Shown: one piece after another, positions 1-7,340 of the stretch
How positions within the stretch are numbered: position 1 is the stretch's first letter
How the letters are laid out: every line of letters starts with the position of its first letter
DNA from: Anaerolineales bacterium
Lineage (GTDB): Bacteria > Chloroflexota > Anaerolineae > Anaerolineales > Villigracilaceae
Direction: 5' to 3'
Length of the DNA stretch: 16,860 nt
NCBI GenBank assembly: GCA_024763295.1
Contig: JANTFU010000015.1
Span: forward strand, 1-16,860
Position numbers and translations under genes: made by a program
The notes under the pieces: model-generated
The model's database searches: none
The model's input: the letters and a program-made list of their open reading frames with translations, nothing else
What the model was told of the DNA's origin: nothing

Positions 1-272
1 GATAATGGATCCAGCAAATTACGGATTTGGTTATCGGATGGTATCTTGCCAACAGCAAAGAGACTTTGCAGATTGCTTCTCCCTTTCTTCTTCTCCAAAA
101 GACGTTGATGGGCTAGAAAAGAAGGCGATTGGCTGAAAAAGACACTGAAGGCGGCTGAAGCGGCATCTTCGATTTCGTACTGTGTATTGTCTCCTCTACG
201 ATGATCTGGCAGTCCGCTGAAACAGTCTCGCAATTTCGCAATTTGGGTATCGAATACTTTTCGCTGGTTCAT
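1..272 (-). CDS. Transposase, N-terminal part; runs off the left edge
   Basis: Reading the minus strand from the ATG at 272 gives about 90 residues with no stop, beginning MNQRKVFDTQIAKLRDCFSG. It contains the segments SQSPSFLAHQRLL, GRSNLQSLFAVGKIPSDNQ and IRNLLDPL. Phrases of the type SPSFL-HQR, GRSN--SLF and IPSDN-IR-LLDP are known to me from the N-terminal region of DDE-type insertion-sequence transposases (ISNCY/IS4-like); I am not sure of the family. The catalytic DDE residues would lie beyond the window. The terminal inverted repeat should lie between 273 and about 365, but I could not identify it. Whether the gene is intact cannot be judged here. Confidence 0.6.
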   Translation of the reverse strand, partial: MNQRKVFDTQIAKLRDCFSGLPDHRRGDNTQYEIEDAASAAFSVFFSQSPSFLAHQRLLEKKKGRSNLQSLFAVGKIPSDNQIRNLLDPL

Positions 273-367
273 AACATAAGGATACTCTAAAATTATTTCA
301 GATATAACATGTCTTATTCATATTGAGAATTGCTGATAGTTACTTGTAATAAAATAAGGAGATTTTT

Positions 368-1099
368 GTGCGCTATATCTACCTTTCCCCTCATCTCGAT
401 GATGCCGTCCTTTCTTGTGGCGGGATAATTTTGAATCAGCGGGCAGCGGGAATCCCTGTCGAGATTTGGAACTGGATGTGCGGGACGCCGCCCGACGACC
501 TACCGCTTTCCGAGCTTGCCCGCTCGGTACACGCCGGATGGGCGCTTGATTCCGTTAAAGAAGTGTATGCCGTAAGATTGGCAGAAGACCGTTTCGCCGC
601 GTCCCGTGTGGATGCCAAAACCCGCAACTTCGACTTTCTCGACAGCATCTACCGCCAAGCCGACGATGGCAGCTTCCTCTATTCCGACGAGATATTTGTC
701 CCGCCGCATGTTAACGACACAAAACTCATCGCCGAAATCGCTGCGCTGCTTAACGGAAACCTGCGTCCCGACGATCGACTCGTCGCTCCGCTGGGAATTG
801 GTAATCATCCCGATCATGTCATCGTCCGCCGCGCCGCCGAGCAGACCGGGCATCCGCTACGCTATTATGCCGATATTCCCTACACCATCTGGTATCCTGA
901 GCAGCTTGCGGCGCAAAGCGCGGGACTTGCCGCGGAAGTCATCCCCCTCTCTGAAGAGGCGTTGGCTGGCTGGCAGGCGGCAGTTGCGGCATACGGTTCA
1001 CAAATGGCATCGCTCTTTTTGACTGAAGAGAGGATGCGCACCGCGCTTGAGCGCTATTGGGAGAAAAATCATGGAATCCAGATTTTTGAACGCAAATAA
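368..1099 (+). CDS. PIG-L/LmbE-family deacetylase
   Basis: A 243-residue protein of the PIG-L (LmbE-like) Zn-dependent deacetylase family, which removes acetyl groups from N-acetylglucosamine-type substrates. The N-terminal metal motif is PHLDD (residues 8-12) and the second is HPDH (147-150), the usual pair of zinc-binding blocks. There is no signal peptide, so the protein is probably cytoplasmic. The start is GTG at 368, supported by AAGGAG at 356-361 with six bases of spacing; no in-frame ATG fits the conserved N-terminus. Its last 29 bases overlap the next gene, so the two are probably cotranscribed. The substrate is not readable from sequence; a sugar conjugate or small glycoside is the family expectation. 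Confidence 0.88.
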   Translation: MRYIYLSPHLDDAVLSCGGIILNQRAAGIPVEIWNWMCGTPPDDLPLSELARSVHAGWALDSVKEVYAVRLAEDRFAASRVDAKTRNFDFLDSIYRQADDGSFLYSDEIFVPPHVNDTKLIAEIAALLNGNLRPDDRLVAPLGIGNHPDHVIVRRAAEQTGHPLRYYADIPYTIWYPEQLAAQSAGLAAEVIPLSEEALAGWQAAVAAYGSQMASLFLTEERMRTALERYWEKNHGIQIFERK

Positions 1100-2165
1100 A
1101 TATGCTTTCGTTGTTATGAGCGCCGCTTTGGGGGCTTTTTTTCTAAGCGCTTGTCAAGCAACGCCAACACCTGCTGCACCCACGGAAGCGCCGCAGGTCG
1201 CGGCAACGATCGCTCCTGAATTTTTTCCCGAAACCGAAGTCCAACCCATTCCCTTGACGGGCGAACTCGAAGCCTGCAATGCCGAAATTTCGGGTATGGC
1301 TTGGTATGGCGACTATCTCATTTTGCTGCCCCAATACCCCGATTTCTTTCTCGGCGTTGGCGATGGCGGCGATGGTGCGCTTTTTGCCATCCCAAAAGCG
1401 GAGATTGACGCTTATTTAAGCGGTACACGCACGGACGCGCTCGAAGCCATCCAAATTCCGTTTAATGCGGGCGATGCCGAAGAAGTCGCGGGTTTTGAAG
1501 GTTTTGAAGCGCTTGCTTTTGACGGTGAGACTGTGTTTTTGACCATCGAAGCCAATCATCTCGGCACGATGTCGGCATATTTGGTGAAGGGCAGCATCGC
1601 GCCAGACCTGAGCAGCCTAACGCTCGATAGCGCGCTGATGCCGCAGATTGAAACCCAGTCGGGCGTTAGCAATATCTCGGATGAAACGCTCCTGCTGACT
1701 GGCACAGAAGTGCTCACCATCCATGAAGCGAACGGGGCGGTGGTCAACCCAGAACCCGTTGCGCACGTTTTTGACACGGCTTTGAATCTGCGGGGGACGC
1801 TGCCGATGCCGCGGGTGGAATATCGGATCACGGATGCGACTGCGTTGGATACTGAAAACAAGTTTTGGGCGATCAACTACTTCTACCCCGGCGATGGGAA
1901 ATTGTCTCCATTGAGAGACCCGATTGTGGAGAAATTTGGGCAGGGCGCAACTCATGCCGAAAGTGAGGGTGTGGAGCGTTTGCTGGAGTTTTCATACAGC
2001 GCTGATGGGATTGGATTAACTGATACGCCCCCAATTGTCTTGAAGCTGCTGAAGAATGGCGATTTGCGCAATTGGGAAGGCATCGTGCGCTACGATTCCG
2101 GATTTTTGCTGGCTACCGACAAATATCCCTGTACTCTTTTGGGCTATGTATCGCTAAATCCGTAG
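1071..2165 (+). CDS. Secreted lipoprotein of unknown function, probably beta-propeller-like
   Basis: A 364-residue protein. The start is ATG at 1071, preceded by GGGAGA (1059-1064), inside the 3' end of the deacetylase gene; a TTG 24 bases upstream has no comparable ribosome site. Residues 1-27 form a signal peptide ending in the lipobox LSAC, with C28 as the lipidation site, followed by a Thr/Pro/Ala-rich linker. The rest is rich in beta-type segments with repeated phrases such as GMAWYGDYLILL, FEGFEALAFDGETVFLTIEA, ITDATALD-ENKFWAINYF and WEGIVRYDSGFLLATDKYP. The EGFEALAFDG/EGIVRYDSG pattern recalls esterase-like-phytase or SdiA-regulated beta-propellers, but I do not recognise the family securely. 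It is anchored outside the membrane and probably cotranscribed with the deacetylase. Confidence 0.75.
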   Translation: MESRFLNANKYAFVVMSAALGAFFLSACQATPTPAAPTEAPQVAATIAPEFFPETEVQPIPLTGELEACNAEISGMAWYGDYLILLPQYPDFFLGVGDGGDGALFAIPKAEIDAYLSGTRTDALEAIQIPFNAGDAEEVAGFEGFEALAFDGETVFLTIEANHLGTMSAYLVKGSIAPDLSSLTLDSALMPQIETQSGVSNISDETLLLTGTEVLTIHEANGAVVNPEPVAHVFDTALNLRGTLPMPRVEYRITDATALDTENKFWAINYFYPGDGKLSPLRDPIVEKFGQGATHAESEGVERLLEFSYSADGIGLTDTPPIVLKLLKNGDLRNWEGIVRYDSGFLLATDKYPCTLLGYVSLNP

Positions 2166-2199
2166 GGTGTGTTTCATTCACTTTTGAGCTTTGCAAAAT

Positions 2200-2255
2200 A
2201 TTGCGTGTTTCGTGTTGCGTAAGCCAGAAAATCATTACAAAATACGCGATACGCT
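2200..2255. repeat. Degenerate TTGCGTA-type palindromic repeat
   Basis: The gap after the lipoprotein gene holds GCGTGTTTCGTGTTGCGTAA (2203-2222) facing ATTACAAAATACGCGATACG (from 2234), an imperfect inverted repeat. Similar TTGCGTA/TACGCAA material occurs at 4854-4912, 9132-9152 and 9842-9901, so this is one member of a dispersed family. No coding function is seen. Confidence 0.45.
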
Positions 2256-2293
2256 TACAGCTCAAAGAGAGAGATTCAATTCAAGGGTAGAGC

Positions 2294-2331
2294 AAAAATC
2301 CCGATTTCTTCACGAAATCGGGATTTCCTTT
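2294..2331. terminator. Bidirectional intrinsic terminator between convergent genes
   Basis: A perfect 13-bp inverted repeat, AAATCCCGATTTC (2296-2308) and GAAATCGGGATTT (2314-2326), with a 5-base loop. A short T-run follows on the plus strand and AAAAA precedes it, giving a T-run on the minus strand. It sits between the stop of the lipoprotein gene (2165) and the stop of the M28 peptidase gene (2353), so it can end transcription from both sides. Confidence 0.85.
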
Positions 2332-2352
2332 TCATATTGTGTTTTTCTACGG

Positions 2353-3744
2353 CTAAAACTCTTTTTTGCCGAAGTATTCTTCCATTCGTGCTTGGAATGC
2401 CATAATTTCCGTCCGTGACGGCTGATTCAAAAGCTCGTCTACGGCAGATTCGTCCCGCGGGGTAGCAAGCCAATTTTCCTCGCGTGCGACGCGCAGGACG
2501 ATGCGGGCGGCGAGAGCGGCGGCATCCCGTAATCCGCGCAGCGTGACCTTATCCACCGTGTCAAATTGGGTATGTCCATAACCGCGCCCCGAACGGGTTT
2601 GGCGGACGGCTTCAACGCCGCCAGTGATGACGCCCTTCAGCAGGAAGGAATAATGATCGGATGCGGAGTGGAAGGATTGCCCGATGGCGAAATCGAGCGC
2701 CATTTCATCGCGGTATTTTTCAAAGGTGCCTTGCAGCTCCTGCCAAGCGTGCAGATTGATGTCCTTGACTGCCATGCCGCCGGCGGCGTCCATGTTGAGA
2801 TAAAAGCGGATTTTGTGGAGTTCGTCGGCGTGGGCTTTGACGTAAGCACTTGAGCCAAGCAGCCCAATTTCTTCGACGCCCCACATCGCAAAGCGGATAG
2901 TGCGCGGCAGTTGGGCATATTTGCCGAGGACGCGCGCCGCTTCGAGTACTGAGACCACGCCCGATGCGGGGTCGCTGGCGCCTTGCGAGATGTCGTGTCC
3001 GTCGTAGTGGCTGCCAATCAAAATCATCTCGTCAGGGGATTCTGTGCCGGGCAGGTCGCCGATTACGTTCCAGGAGGTCATTTTTTCGAGTTTATCTGTG
3101 CTGGTGATGCGCATTTTGACCGCGCCGTGCTTTTTTGCCAAGCGCTGAATGAAATCGCCATTCTCTTTCGAGACCGAAACGCCGGGAATGGGCGCACCCA
3201 TGCCGTGCGAGCCAATGCCGCCGGTGGCGGGTCCATAGCCCGGATAGTGGTTGACGAAGATGAAGCCTGCCGCGCCTGCCAGCAAACTGCGCCCGAACTT
3301 TTCCTGCCGATGTACCCAGCGTTTCATGCCTTTGGGATAGAGGACGCTGTTGACCATCACGAATTTTCCTTGGAGCGCTTCGGCGTTTGCATCGAAATCG
3401 TCGGGGTGCCCTTCGCCGAGAAAAATCACTTCGGCTTCGACTTGGGATGCGGGCGAGTGCGGCAGGGTGATGCAGGGAATTTCCTTTTGGATCGGTTCGG
3501 TGATTTCGAGGATTACCTCGCCGCGCCGCCAGCCTAGATATTCAAAGGGTTCGAGATGGACGTTTTTTAGCCCATATTCTTTATATTTGGCGGCGATGAA
3601 ATCTGCGGCGAGCTTTTCGCCCTCCGTGCCGCCAAAGCGCGAGCCGAAGTCGTCACAGAGGACTTCGAGATTGTCCATCGCTTCACGGCTGCTGTAGATG
3701 TCGCCGAGGATTTTTTGGTCGAGGGGGAGGTGGGGGTTGGTCAT
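2353..3744 (-). CDS. M28-family zinc metallopeptidase (aminopeptidase-like)
   Basis: A 463-residue protein with the M28 peptidase signature. The metal ligands can be read in order: H246 in SHYDGHD, D258 in SDPASG, the catalytic/ligand pair E291-E292 in WGVEEIG, D319 in NMDA, and H391 in GYGHTQFDT. Residues about 100-215 form an insert resembling the PA domain of this family (FVMVN, GAAGFIFVN, PGVSVSKENG). No signal peptide is visible, so it may be cytoplasmic; most well-known relatives are secreted. It probably cleaves N-terminal residues from peptides. The start at 3744 is supported by AGAAGG upstream. A terminator separates it from the phosphatase gene and another lies past its stop, so it is probably monocistronic. 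A TATACT hexamer at 3792-3797 may be its -10 element, but no -35 is evident. Confidence 0.88.
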   Translation of the reverse strand: MTNPHLPLDQKILGDIYSSREAMDNLEVLCDDFGSRFGGTEGEKLAADFIAAKYKEYGLKNVHLEPFEYLGWRRGEVILEITEPIQKEIPCITLPHSPASQVEAEVIFLGEGHPDDFDANAEALQGKFVMVNSVLYPKGMKRWVHRQEKFGRSLLAGAAGFIFVNHYPGYGPATGGIGSHGMGAPIPGVSVSKENGDFIQRLAKKHGAVKMRITSTDKLEKMTSWNVIGDLPGTESPDEMILIGSHYDGHDISQGASDPASGVVSVLEAARVLGKYAQLPRTIRFAMWGVEEIGLLGSSAYVKAHADELHKIRFYLNMDAAGGMAVKDINLHAWQELQGTFEKYRDEMALDFAIGQSFHSASDHYSFLLKGVITGGVEAVRQTRSGRGYGHTQFDTVDKVTLRGLRDAAALAARIVLRVAREENWLATPRDESAVDELLNQPSRTEIMAFQARMEEYFGKKEF

Positions 3745-3810
3745 GGTTGTTTCCTTCTGGGGATTGGGTAATTGGAGAGTGGGATAGGAAAAGTATACCT
3801 CCGTTGTAAA

Positions 3811-3836
3811 AGAAAAAGCCCGTGTGCGCGGGCTTC
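3811..3836 (-). terminator. Intrinsic terminator after the histidine phosphatase gene
   Basis: Stem AAGCCCG (3816-3822) pairs with CGGGCTT (3829-3835). On the minus strand the stem is followed by TTTTTCTTTT. It closely resembles the terminator at 4627-4656, and both sit just after ccmD-like sequence. Confidence 0.8.
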
Positions 3837-3861
3837 TTACAACCTGAAACTTGTGATTTTG

Positions 3862-3970
3862 CTCATCAAGCGTTTCGAGGTCGCGCTACAAATTCTTTCC
3901 GCACCTTCCCAGACTGACGAGAATGTGTTGTCCTGTTGCAATGGGGGAGAAGATGCTTTCGCAGGATATC
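3862..3970 (-). pseudogene. Decayed partial copy of ccmD
   Basis: By hand alignment, 3862-3921 matches the ccmD segment 4700-4759 at 45 of 60 bases with no gaps; the best 40 bases match at 33. In the ccmD frame it reads LVSL, then a divergent stretch, then KNL, a TAG stop where ccmD has ATG, then RDLETLDE, against LISLVARWKNLMRDLETLEE in ccmD. Weaker similarity continues to about 3970 (GTGATATCC against ATGATCTCA; GCATCTTCT against CGATCTTCT) with a few bases of indel. The copy lacks the first ten codons, has an in-frame stop, and overlaps the stop codon of the phosphatase gene. It is a relic rather than a working gene. Confidence 0.6.
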
Positions 3971-4610
3971 ACGCGTCTCTCTTGCTTAGTTCGGTGACGA
4001 GTTTATATTTTTCCCCGTCGAGTTGTCGTTCCATAATAACGATTTGACAGTTCTTCGGGTTTCGTATTCTTTCAAACTCTTCCACCGTCCAGTGGAACCA
4101 TTTCATCAGGAAGAGCCGCAGGGTCATGCCGTGCGTGACGAGCAAGGCATTTTCAGGGAAATCGTCTTTGCGGAAATCGCGGTGCAGTGTTTCCATGAAG
4201 GTGCTCATGCGATCGTACACATCTGCGCCCGATTCTCCGTCGGGGATGCGAAAGTAGAATGTGCTGTATTTATCACGTTCCTTTTTAATTTCTTCATTTT
4301 CGTTGACCGAGCGTTGGTGTCCCCACTCCTGCTCGCGGATGCGCGGGTCTTCGATGGCGCGCGTGATATTTTCTTCGATGCTCTTGCGGATATTGGCAAA
4401 AGTTTGCCGTGTGCGGAAAAAGGGTGAAATATACACGCTCACTTTTTCATCGCCGATAATCGCTTTAATCTTTTTGCCCGCTTCGAGCGCCTGTTCCACG
4501 CCGCGCGGAGTCAGGTTCAGCGCGTAATCGGGAATCTCTTCGTAATGTTGCTTGTCGACGTTTCCTTGCGATTCGCCGTGCCGGATAAGGATGATTCTTT
4601 TGGGTTTCAT
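3969..4610 (-). CDS. Histidine phosphatase superfamily protein (phosphoglycerate mutase-like)
   Basis: A 213-residue branch of the histidine phosphatase superfamily. The phosphorylated histidine is H11 in LIRHGESQGN. The supporting arginine is R66 or R68 in SPFFRTRQT, the likely acid is in IREQEWG (E93/E95), the GESGADVYDR block is at 125-134, and the second catalytic histidine is H160 in LLVTHGMTLR. The length suits a phosphatase of the cobC/gpmB type; the substrate is not evident. The start is taken at 4610: an upstream in-frame ATG at 4643 would require translation through the terminator hairpin at 4627-4656. The chosen start lacks a strong ribosome site and lies six bases after a TATACT hexamer, suggesting a leaderless transcript. 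The gene sits between the true ccmD tail with its terminator and a decayed copy of both. Confidence 0.85.
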   Translation of the reverse strand: MKPKRIILIRHGESQGNVDKQHYEEIPDYALNLTPRGVEQALEAGKKIKAIIGDEKVSVYISPFFRTRQTFANIRKSIEENITRAIEDPRIREQEWGHQRSVNENEEIKKERDKYSTFYFRIPDGESGADVYDRMSTFMETLHRDFRKDDFPENALLVTHGMTLRLFLMKWFHWTVEEFERIRNPKNCQIVIMERQLDGEKYKLVTELSKRDA

Positions 4611-4625
4611 GCCTGAAGTATAGCA
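4610..4625 (-). promoter_or_regulatory. Extended -10 promoter giving a leaderless phosphatase mRNA (putative)
   Basis: On the minus strand TGCTATACT (extended -10, hexamer at 4617-4622) ends six bases before the ATG at 4610, so transcription would begin at or next to the start codon. No good -35 is present; the upstream region is occupied by the terminator stem. The same TGCTATACT string is the -10 of the recA promoter. Confidence 0.45.
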
Positions 4626-4626
4626 A

Positions 4627-4656
4627 GAAAAAAGCCCGCTCACACGGGCTTTTCAC
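4627..4656 (-). terminator. Intrinsic terminator ending the ccm operon
   Basis: Stem AAAAGCCCG (4630-4638) and CGGGCTTTT (4645-4653) with loop CTCACA. On the minus strand it is followed by TTTTTTC. It lies about 30 bases past the ccmD stop and before the phosphatase start. Confidence 0.85.
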
Positions 4657-4687
4657 TTGAAACTTTCAATTTGTAACTTGTAACACG

Positions 4688-4834
4688 CTACTCTTCCATC
4701 TCTTCGAGCGTTTCGAGATCGCGCATCAAATTCTTCCAGCGGGCGACCAAACTGATGAGATAAATGATGCTGACGCTAAAGAAGATCGTATAGCCTGAGA
4801 TCATGTAACCGGATGTGTCAATTGTTCCTTGCAT
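4688..4834 (-). CDS. ccmD: CcmD-like heme exporter subunit
   Basis: A 48-residue protein, starting MQGTIDTSGYMISGYTIFFS. It has one hydrophobic helix (about residues 11-30, through SVSIIYLISLV), then a basic stretch ARWKNLMR and an acidic tail rich in Glu. Size, single helix, cytoplasmic charged tail and position directly after ccmC match CcmD, the small protein that with CcmABC releases holo-CcmE from the heme-loading complex. AAGGAG lies six bases before the ATG at 4834. It is the last gene of the operon, ahead of the terminator at 4627-4656. Confidence 0.8.
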   Translation of the reverse strand: MQGTIDTSGYMISGYTIFFSVSIIYLISLVARWKNLMRDLETLEEMEE

Positions 4835-4853
4835 GGGATTCTCCTTGTTAATT

Positions 4854-4912
4854 CGTACTCCGTAGTGCGTATTGCGTAATTTTGGAAGGCATCACGCAAC
4901 ACGTTTCACGTT
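4854..4912. repeat. TTGCGTA-family repeat between ccmC and ccmD
   Basis: TTGCGT (4872-4877) faces ACGCAA (4894-4899), preceded by CGTACTCCGTAGTGCGTA and followed by CACGTTTCACGTTTCA. It belongs to the same TTGCGTA/TACGCAA group as 9842-9901 and fills most of the gap. Confidence 0.5.
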
Positions 4913-5611
4913 TCAATCCATCACTTTTAATTTCAACTGTTCAACTTTCTGCTGCAACTGTCCCAAACGGATGCGGTTCCAGAACAAATCTACGAAGATG
5001 ACGGTGAAGGCAAAAAGCGCAAAGAAGAAGGCGATTTTCATATCACCTGTCATGCCGAAGCCGCCTTGTGCTTTCGAACTGGCATTGCCGATGACCACCG
5101 GATGAATGGTACGGAACATGCGGATCGAGACGAACGTGATTGGAACGGATACCGCGCCCACAAGCGTGTACACAGCCCCAAACCTTGCGCGGCGATCCGG
5201 GTCTTCAATCCCTTGGCGTAGCATTAAATAGGCGAGATAAATCAACTCGACGATGGATGCCGACGTCAGGCGCGGATCCCATGTCCACCAAGTATTCCAA
5301 ATCGGGCGTGCCCAGATTGAGCCGAGAATGATGGTGATGAAGAAGAATACCAGGCTAATCTCTACTGCTGCCACTTCAATTAAATCCCACTTTAAGTCTT
5401 GGGTACGCAAGTAGATGATGCCGGTCACGCCCGCTGCAACGAAGCCAAGCAAGCCGACCCACGCAGTTGCAACATGAAAATAAAAGACGCGCTGCACATC
5501 GCCCATAATCCGTTCGGTCGGCGCAAAAACGAGCGCGAGATAAGTGGCAATTGCCAGCAAAATTAGGGAGACGATATCGAGTACTTTGAGTGTAGTTGGT
5601 TTCGCTTTCAT
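4913..5611 (-). CDS. ccmC: Heme handling protein CcmC
   Basis: A 232-residue membrane protein with six hydrophobic segments. The heme-handling tryptophan-rich block is WNTWWTWDPRL (residues 105-115), and the two flanking histidines expected to ligate heme are H46 (VFYFHVATAW) and H170 (MFRTIHPVV). CcmC presents heme to CcmE at the outer face of the cytoplasmic membrane. Length and motifs are normal for the family. The C-terminus ends in an amphipathic helix (QLQQKVEQLKLKV). The start at 5611 has GGAG upstream. The gene follows ccmB by 57 bases and precedes ccmD by 78, both gaps filled with repeats. Confidence 0.95.
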   Translation of the reverse strand: MKAKPTTLKVLDIVSLILLAIATYLALVFAPTERIMGDVQRVFYFHVATAWVGLLGFVAAGVTGIIYLRTQDLKWDLIEVAAVEISLVFFFITIILGSIWARPIWNTWWTWDPRLTSASIVELIYLAYLMLRQGIEDPDRRARFGAVYTLVGAVSVPITFVSIRMFRTIHPVVIGNASSKAQGGFGMTGDMKIAFFFALFAFTVIFVDLFWNRIRLGQLQQKVEQLKLKVMD

Positions 5612-5630
5612 AGATTTCTCCGATAAATTT

Positions 5631-5657
5631 GTAGAGGCGGGATACCCCCGCCCCTAC
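5631..5657. repeat. Short GC-rich palindrome between ccmB and ccmC
   Basis: GTAGAGGCGGG (5631-5641) faces CCCGCCCCTAC (5647-5657), one mismatch in 11, loop of five. The form GTAGGGGCGGG/CCCGCCCCTAC is a repeat I know from cyanobacterial and some Chloroflexota intergenic regions. There is no T-run, so it is not a terminator. Confidence 0.65.
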
Positions 5658-5668
5658 GGGATTCAAAT

Positions 5669-6358
5669 TTACTCTTCTACAACGTAATCAAAGACCATAA
5701 AAGAAATCGCGGTGAAGATGGTGTCGTAGACAATCAGCAAATTGATCCAGGGCAGGATTTGGTCAAAGGGCAGGTCTTGTAGATAGCCGCCGCTGGCACG
5801 GACTGCCGCAATTAAGATCGGCAGGATGATGGGGAAGAGCAGAATCGGCAGCATCACATCGCGGGTGCGCGTTTGGACGCTCATGGCAGAGAGCAGGGTA
5901 CCGACTGCGATATAGCCGAGCGATCCCAGCAGGATGACCAGCAACAAGCCCGGCTTAAAAAGATTGGTATTGTATAAAATGCTGTATACCGGCAAAACAA
6001 TCGCTTCGACGATGAGCATAAATGCCAGATTGCTGATTGCTTTCCCAAAATAGATGGCACTGCGGTCAACGGGGGCGAGCAAGAGACCATCCAGACAGCC
6101 GCGATCTTTTTCGATTGCCATCGAGCGGTTCAGACCGAGAGTCCCTGCAAAGGCAAAAGTGACCCAAAGGACGCCCGCTGTGACCGAGTTGCGTGTTTTG
6201 ATGTCTAACTCGAGGGCAAAGTTGAAAATCATAATCACCAGTAAGGCAAAGACCAGCATCGCAGAAAGCAATTCTTTCGAGCGCATTTCGGCAGCGAGGT
6301 CTTTCCATGCAACGGCAAAGATGGCGCGCAGGTAGTTGGAGCTTCGTTCCTCTTTCAT
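5669..6358 (-). CDS. ccmB: Heme exporter membrane subunit CcmB
   Basis: A 229-residue integral membrane protein with about six hydrophobic segments, the permease partner of CcmA. Family traits include the N-terminal WKDLAAEMRSKE stretch, the cytoplasmic loop LNRSMAIEKDRGCLDGLLLAPVD (which starts at residue 76), and the conserved MLPILLFPIILPILIAAV segment (residues 169-186). With CcmA and CcmC it forms the ATP-driven complex that frees heme-loaded CcmE. The start at 6358 is supported by GGAGG a few bases upstream. The gap to ccmA is 258 bases and contains a cluster of GC-rich hairpins. Confidence 0.93.
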   Translation of the reverse strand: MKEERSSNYLRAIFAVAWKDLAAEMRSKELLSAMLVFALLVIMIFNFALELDIKTRNSVTAGVLWVTFAFAGTLGLNRSMAIEKDRGCLDGLLLAPVDRSAIYFGKAISNLAFMLIVEAIVLPVYSILYNTNLFKPGLLLVILLGSLGYIAVGTLLSAMSVQTRTRDVMLPILLFPIILPILIAAVRASGGYLQDLPFDQILPWINLLIVYDTIFTAISFMVFDYVVEE

Positions 6359-6428
6359 CGTTGCGCCTCCATATTGCCATGTAGTAAGGACGGGGCGTTG
6401 AAATATTGCAGGGAAGCCCCCTTCCTAA

Positions 6429-6490
6429 CCTTCCCCCGAGGGGGGAAGGGACTAACTCTCCCCCCCTTGGGGGGAGATGTCCGAAGGACA
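6429..6490. repeat. Cluster of three GC-rich hairpins between ccmA and ccmB
   Basis: Three stem-loops lie in a row: CCTTCCCCC/GGGGGAAGG (6429-6449), CTCCCCCC/GGGGGGAG (6458-6476) and TGTCC/GGACA (6478-6490). The run resembles the C-rich/G-rich dispersed palindromes found in gaps of Chloroflexota and Bacteroidota genomes. The remainder of the gap, to 6616, has no gene I can support. Confidence 0.65.
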
Positions 6491-6616
6491 GAGGGGGGAT
6501 TACCCCGCAAGAGCAATAAAGACTGTGTTTTTTGTTTTGCGAACATCGCTCTTCGACTACGGTTGCATTGCGCTGCGCCTCCGCTCAGAGACTGGATACT
6601 TATTACCTTTTTCTTG

Positions 6617-7327
6617 TTACTCATTCCGCCCCTCCGCAATCACATTTTTATAAAAGCTCAATAAATTTCCTCTGCCAAAATCATCTTTTGTGGCAGAAGC
6701 GGCGATCTTGCCGCGTGTGAGTACGTCGAAGCGGGTGGCGATGTCTTCGGTGCGGGCGAGGTCGTGGGATGTCATTACAACGGTGCGACCGCGTGCGGCA
6801 ACGGTACGCAGCACTTCGTCGAGCATGGCGGAGGCATCCTGATCAAGACCTGTATAGGGTTCGTCGAAGAGTACCACGTCCGGGTCATGGACGATCGCGC
6901 GTCCGATGGCGAGACGCTGCTGCATCCCGCGCGAGTAGGTGCGCACGAGGTCATTTTTGCGTTTGGTTAACCCGACCATCTCCAGCACTTCGCTGATGCG
7001 TGCATCCAGATTGGGGATGTTGTACATTTTTCCGTAGAATTTCAGGTTTTCGCTGGCGGTCAGGTCAACGTAGAGCAGCGGTTGATGGGAAACGACGCCC
7101 AAGCGCTGACGGACTTCGGCTGCCTGCTTAGGAAGTTCGTAGCCCGCTACGCGGACCATGCCCATGGAGGGTCGGGTGAGCGAGGACAAAATGCGCAAAA
7201 AGGTGCTTTTGCCCGCGCCGTTGGGCCCGATGAGGGCGACAAATTCTCCCTGTTCGACGCTAAAGTCCATGCCTTTGAGCACGGTTTTGAGACCGAAGCG
7301 TTTGACGAGTTTTTTGGCGGTAATCAT
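6617..7327 (-). CDS. ccmA: Heme exporter ATP-binding subunit CcmA
   Basis: A 236-residue ABC ATPase. Walker A is GPNGAGKST (residues 34-42), the Q-loop glutamine is near Q82 in SHQPLLY, the signature is YSRGMQQRL (131-139), Walker B is VVLFDEP (151-157) and the switch histidine is H188. CcmA hydrolyses ATP in the cytoplasm to drive release of heme-loaded CcmE from CcmC. The signature SRGMQQR is typical of CcmA-like ATPases, and the neighbouring ccmB confirms the assignment. The length is slightly above the roughly 200-residue proteobacterial form, with a short extra C-terminal tail (FGRGNLLSFYKNVIAEGRNE). Confidence 0.93.
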   Translation of the reverse strand: MITAKKLVKRFGLKTVLKGMDFSVEQGEFVALIGPNGAGKSTFLRILSSLTRPSMGMVRVAGYELPKQAAEVRQRLGVVSHQPLLYVDLTASENLKFYGKMYNIPNLDARISEVLEMVGLTKRKNDLVRTYSRGMQQRLAIGRAIVHDPDVVLFDEPYTGLDQDASAMLDEVLRTVAARGRTVVMTSHDLARTEDIATRFDVLTRGKIAASATKDDFGRGNLLSFYKNVIAEGRNE

Positions 7328-7340
7328 GGTGTTGGGGGTC

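Noticed and set aside
323..352. Possible promoter TTGAGA-N18-TAATAA ahead of the deacetylase gene
   Set aside because: The predicted transcript would begin near 359, inside the AAGGAG ribosome site, so it would not make a good leader.
2983..3537. Long plus-strand open frame of 184 codons opposite the M28 peptidase gene
   Set aside because: It lies wholly antisense to a gene with intact catalytic motifs and has no family features or ribosome site; it is a shadow of GC-biased third positions.
3850..3960. A small working gene in the phosphatase-M28 gap
   Set aside because: Minus-strand frames there are short; the frame similar to ccmD has a stop in its middle and no start with a ribosome site, so it is treated as a relic.
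4611..4643. Longer start for the histidine phosphatase at 4643
   Set aside because: It would translate through the ccm terminator hairpin and add residues (MSGLFSCYTSG) not expected before the conserved RHGE strand.
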